A stretch of DNA of 16,683 bases. Source: Lachnospiraceae bacterium (GTDB taxonomy: Bacteria; Bacillota; Clostridia; Lachnospirales; Lachnospiraceae). The stretch is from the NCBI GenBank assembly GCA_009774585.1, contig VSOA01000056.1, positions 1-16,683 of the forward strand, given 5' to 3'. Within the stretch, counting starts at the first letter, position 1. Every line of letters starts with the position of its first letter. Below the pieces are notes generated by a model that had not been told where the DNA came from, made no database searches, and worked only from the letters and a program-made list of their open reading frames with translations. Below are positions 14,566-16,683 of the stretch, piece after piece. A program made the translations under genes and the position numbers.

Positions 14566-15627
14566 TCAAAGATATTTATCCCAAAATTCTTCCAGACATA
14601 TATTTTCCTCATACATAACCTTGGCGGCCTCTCTTCCCACATAGCGGAAATGCCACGGCTCGTATTCGATGCTGGTGATATATTCTTTACCGGCGGGATA
14701 TCTTAATATAAATCCGTATTCATAACTATGTTCGGCAAGCCATTTACCTTCCCCTGTATCGGCAAATTCCTGAAGTAACGGCTGGAATGTATCGCTGGTA
14801 ATATCCAGTGCCAGACCAATCTCATGTTCACTGCATCCGGGAACGGTAATCACCTGTGAAGCTGTCTTATACGCATCCATGTAGGACATTCCATGTCCCA
14901 TGTAATGTTTTATCCTCTTATTAAAATTCATCTCCTGCCTATCAGATGTTCTGTACGGCGATTGAATCGCAATATTATACCCATCATTCTTGGCAGCCTG
15001 CATCATAAGAAGCAGATCTTCGATAATCCGCTCATCACACCACATATTGTCCTTGATATTTCCAAGATTAAACTCATAGTCTTCCGGAATGGGATGCTGC
15101 TTATTGATCAGTACAAGCCTCCAGTCCGCAGCGTCAAATATGTAATCCTCTTCCGGCTCTTCGGGATTGCCCTCTGCCGCTAAGTTATTCTCCGGTTGAT
15201 AATTTTCTCCGTCCTCCAAGATATCGTCAAGTGTGTATACATCGACTCCATTGATATCAGCCTCCGGATTATATTCCAGATCGGATGTATCATCCTCCAT
15301 AAGAAGATGTTCCTCCGGATTTACCTCCGTCTCCACTGCCAGAGAAATATCCGAATCTTCTACAATTGCACTATAAGCCTCCTGCGCCTTAATAAATCCT
15401 GTTTTCTCTGCAAAGACAGCAAAAGAAAAACTACAACTGTTCATAAAAAATATAATAACAAATGCTACACTTGCATAACGTTTCGTGTTTGTCACGAAAT
15501 GCCTGCAAATATGGTATACCCCCACAGTGACTGAAAGCGCTACCAGACACGGATAGTACATTAATTTATTTTTTCTTGCGAGCTGGGTATATTTCGCTAT
15601 CGCTTTTTCCCGAAATGTCTTTTTCAT
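14566..15627 (-). CDS. VanY-like D-alanyl-D-alanine carboxypeptidase, membrane-anchored
   Basis: The 353-residue product should cleave the terminal D-Ala from peptidoglycan stem peptides (peptidase family M15B). I start it at ATG 15627: GAGG lies 6 nt upstream, and the in-frame TTG 15639 overlaps that site. The N-terminus has two hydrophobic segments (about 22-44 and 52-72), so it is either a hairpin anchor or an anchor followed by a second span. An acidic linker (about 85-165) follows, then the M15 domain with SPYRTSDRQ (223-231), zinc ligands H268 and D275 in SEHEIGLALD, and E323/H326 in YEPWHFRY, the full catalytic set. The linker is unusually rich in Asp and Glu. The gene is first in a likely vanY-tgt transcript. 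Nothing links it to vancomycin resistance: there is no vanH, vanA or vanX nearby, so a housekeeping wall-trimming role is likelier. Confidence 0.93.
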   Translation of the reverse strand: MKKTFREKAIAKYTQLARKNKLMYYPCLVALSVTVGVYHICRHFVTNTKRYASVAFVIIFFMNSCSFSFAVFAEKTGFIKAQEAYSAIVEDSDISLAVETEVNPEEHLLMEDDTSDLEYNPEADINGVDVYTLDDILEDGENYQPENNLAAEGNPEEPEEDYIFDAADWRLVLINKQHPIPEDYEFNLGNIKDNMWCDERIIEDLLLMMQAAKNDGYNIAIQSPYRTSDRQEMNFNKRIKHYMGHGMSYMDAYKTASQVITVPGCSEHEIGLALDITSDTFQPLLQEFADTGEGKWLAEHSYEYGFILRYPAGKEYITSIEYEPWHFRYVGREAAKVMYEENICLEEFWDKYL

Positions 15628-15771
15628 CGAAATCCTCAAATTTGTTATTTATACTTTTTCACTATGGTATACATTATTATCATTGCATTTTTTCTTTTCT
15701 GTATTGAGACATCTGCGCCTTGTAGCATTATGTAAACCGCTTAAAAAAATGCATATCAACTGTCTGCATAT

Positions 15772-15799
15772 ATAATAACACATAAAATTTATTTGTACA
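15772..15799 (-). promoter_or_regulatory. Candidate promoter for the vanY-like gene
   Basis: On the minus strand TGTACA (15799-15794) is followed 16 bases later by TATTAT (15777-15772), which is preceded by TGT, an extended -10 element. The predicted leader to ATG 15627 is about 138 nt. The -35 match is only four of six, and the region is AT-rich, so this is tentative. Confidence 0.35.
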
Positions 15800-15946
15800 C
15801 CTTTTTTTATGTAAATCATCATAATTTTTTATATTCTTTTTTACATGCAACATGTATTTGTATTTCCAAACTTGTATGATACCGTCCTGTCCATAGATAA
15901 ATATGAACTCTCCTGCACAGTAAATATTTATTTATTTCAAATGATG

Positions 15947-15955
15947 TGTTATACT
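15947..15955 (+). promoter_or_regulatory. Candidate extended -10 promoter element for aroC
   Basis: TG-T-TATACT (15947-15955) matches an extended -10 element. The corresponding -35 region (TTTATT at 15927-15932) is poor, as is common for extended -10 promoters. The predicted start near 15962 would give a leader of about 159 nt before ATG 16121. Confidence 0.4.
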
Positions 15956-15961
15956 CCTCGT

Positions 15962-16120
15962 AGGCATACAGGTAATGTTTAAATATTAAATACAAATTAG
16001 ATATACCATGCGTTATTTACATCATGCAAGTTATCCTGCATATTTTTATCAGAAAATTGCACGCACATTGCCCAATTAGGTATGCACTATAGGCGAAATG
16101 CATTTGAAAGGAATACAATT
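15962..16120 (+). promoter_or_regulatory. Possible aroC leader RNA with short aromatic-rich reading frame
   Basis: Within the predicted leader, a 23-codon frame runs from ATG 16008 to TAG 16077-16079. It contains four Tyr and one Phe codon, with three Tyr and the Phe clustered as YPAYFY (residues 9-14). Complementary pentamers occur as ATGCA at 16024-16028 and 16082-16086, and TGCAT at 16037-16041 and 16099-16103, so two local hairpins or one alternative long-range pair could form; the last copy is just before the aroC ribosome site. GCATAC (15964-15969) can also pair with GTATGC (16080-16085). No ribosome site for the short frame and no T-tailed terminator is evident, so this is a suggestion only. 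Confidence 0.25.
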
Positions 16121-16683
16121 ATGTCTGGTTCATCTTTTGGTAACATATTACAAGTCACAACATGGGGAGAGTCTCACGGCGCTGCACTCGGCGTTGTTGT
16201 AGACGGCTGTCCTGCCGGTCTTCCTCTGAAAACCGACGATATCCAAGCATATTTAGACAGACGTAAACCCGGGCAGACCAAAATTTCCACTCCGCGTAAA
16301 GAAGCGGATGCCGTAGAGATTCTCTCCGGTATTTTCGAGGGACGCACGACCGGTACCCCCATCTCCATGCTGGTACGCAATACATCCCAGCATTCCGCAG
16401 ACTACAGTGAAATTGCCAACTGCTATCGCCCCGGACACGCAGATTATACCTTCGATATCAAATACGGATTCCGTGATTACCGCGGCGGCGGACGCTCTTC
16501 CGGACGCGAAACCATCGGACGTGTCTCTGCCGGCGCCATTGCTGCTAAACTCCTTGGTGAGTTCAACATCAAATTAACCGCCTATACGAAATCAATTGGT
16601 CCGATCAGTGTGGACATGAACAAATTTGACAGACAGGCAATACTAACAACACCAACTTGTATGCCTGACACAGAGGCATCTAT
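16121..16683 (+). CDS. aroC: Chorismate synthase (3' end cut by window edge)
   Basis: AroC converts 5-enolpyruvylshikimate-3-phosphate to chorismate using reduced FMN, the last step of the shikimate pathway. The plus-strand frame is open from ATG 16121 to the right edge, 187 codons, roughly half of the usual 350-390 residues. An AAAGGAA site precedes the start. The family signature GESHG is at residues 16-20, the RRKPGQ motif at 47-52, RPGHADYT at 103-110 and the FMN/substrate-binding RGGGRSSGRE at 121-130, all intact. It is transcribed away from the vanY-like gene. Whether other aro genes follow cannot be seen. Confidence 0.97.
   Translation, partial: MSGSSFGNILQVTTWGESHGAALGVVVDGCPAGLPLKTDDIQAYLDRRKPGQTKISTPRKEADAVEILSGIFEGRTTGTPISMLVRNTSQHSADYSEIANCYRPGHADYTFDIKYGFRDYRGGGRSSGRETIGRVSAGAIAAKLLGEFNIKLTAYTKSIGPISVDMNKFDRQAILTTPTCMPDTEAS

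Larger units (their letters stand above)
15628..16120. other. AT-rich divergent intergenic region between the vanY-like gene and aroC
   Basis: This 493-bp stretch has no convincing protein gene beyond a possible short leader frame. It is strongly AT-rich with several T tracts. It holds one candidate promoter for each direction, a perfect 15-bp palindrome TACATG-CAA-CATGTA (15842-15856), an inverted pair ATGTAAA/TTTTACAT (about 15810-15846), and several copies of TGCATAT or ATGCA. I see no recognisable riboswitch or T-box core. The size is larger than the other gaps here, so regulation of one or both genes is plausible. Confidence 0.7.

Noticed and set aside
14566..15627. Vancomycin resistance gene
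   Set aside because: Only a VanY-type peptidase is present; there is no vanH, vanA/B ligase, vanX or vanRS nearby, so resistance is not supported.
16155..16438. Minus-strand open frames of 60-76 codons near the right edge
   Set aside because: They are antisense to aroC, which carries all expected chorismate synthase motifs.

Overview
The window looks like chromosomal core-metabolism DNA from a low-to-mid GC Gram-positive anaerobe of the Clostridia, most likely Lachnospiraceae. The evidence is strong AGGAGG-type ribosome sites, sigma-A type promoters, a short ACT-domain SerA next to SerC and a DUF1015 protein, a PG_binding_4/YkuD L,D-transpeptidase, a VanY-like peptidase and an acidic DUF4854-like lipoprotein. 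The species assignment is inference. Nothing indicates a phage, insertion sequence, CRISPR array, tRNA or rRNA.

Layout. Almost everything is on the minus strand, so the transcription order runs from high to low coordinates. At the right edge aroC (plus strand, cut by the window end) and the vanY-like gene diverge from an AT-rich intergenic region of about 490 bp (15628-16120). The minus-strand series is: vanY-like peptidase, tgt, yajC (terminator at 12913-12938); a free-standing lipoprotein gene with its own promoter and terminator; a branched-chain amino-acid block of leuB, a GT-C-type membrane glycosyltransferase-like gene, ilvD, ilvB and an L,D-transpeptidase gene; then serC-serA from its own promoter. 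A small plus-strand gene (1410-1694) converges on serA, and the two share a bidirectional terminator. A nearly complete minus-strand DUF1015 gene runs off the left edge.

How the genes work together. ilvB, ilvD and leuB cover the first and third steps of valine/isoleucine synthesis and the third step of leucine synthesis. ilvN, ilvC and leuA/C/D are not here. serC and serA make phosphoserine from 3-phosphoglycerate; no serB-type phosphatase is visible, and the neighbouring DUF1015 gene with its DGHHR motif is a candidate for a linked function. aroC makes chorismate. The vanY-like peptidase and the L,D-transpeptidase act on peptidoglycan outside the membrane. tgt modifies tRNA and yajC is a Sec accessory subunit.

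Several starts were moved from the longest reading frame to the codon with a well-spaced ribosome site: serA 3016, serC 4115 (GTG), ilvD 9055, leuB 11892, yajC 13274, tgt 14546, vanY-like 15627.

Most of the window is ordinary. The points best worth a second look are the DUF1015/serCA association, a possible aromatic-codon leader peptide with alternative stems ahead of aroC, a 13-bp stem-loop in the yajC leader, and the membrane glycosyltransferase placed inside a leucine/valine operon.
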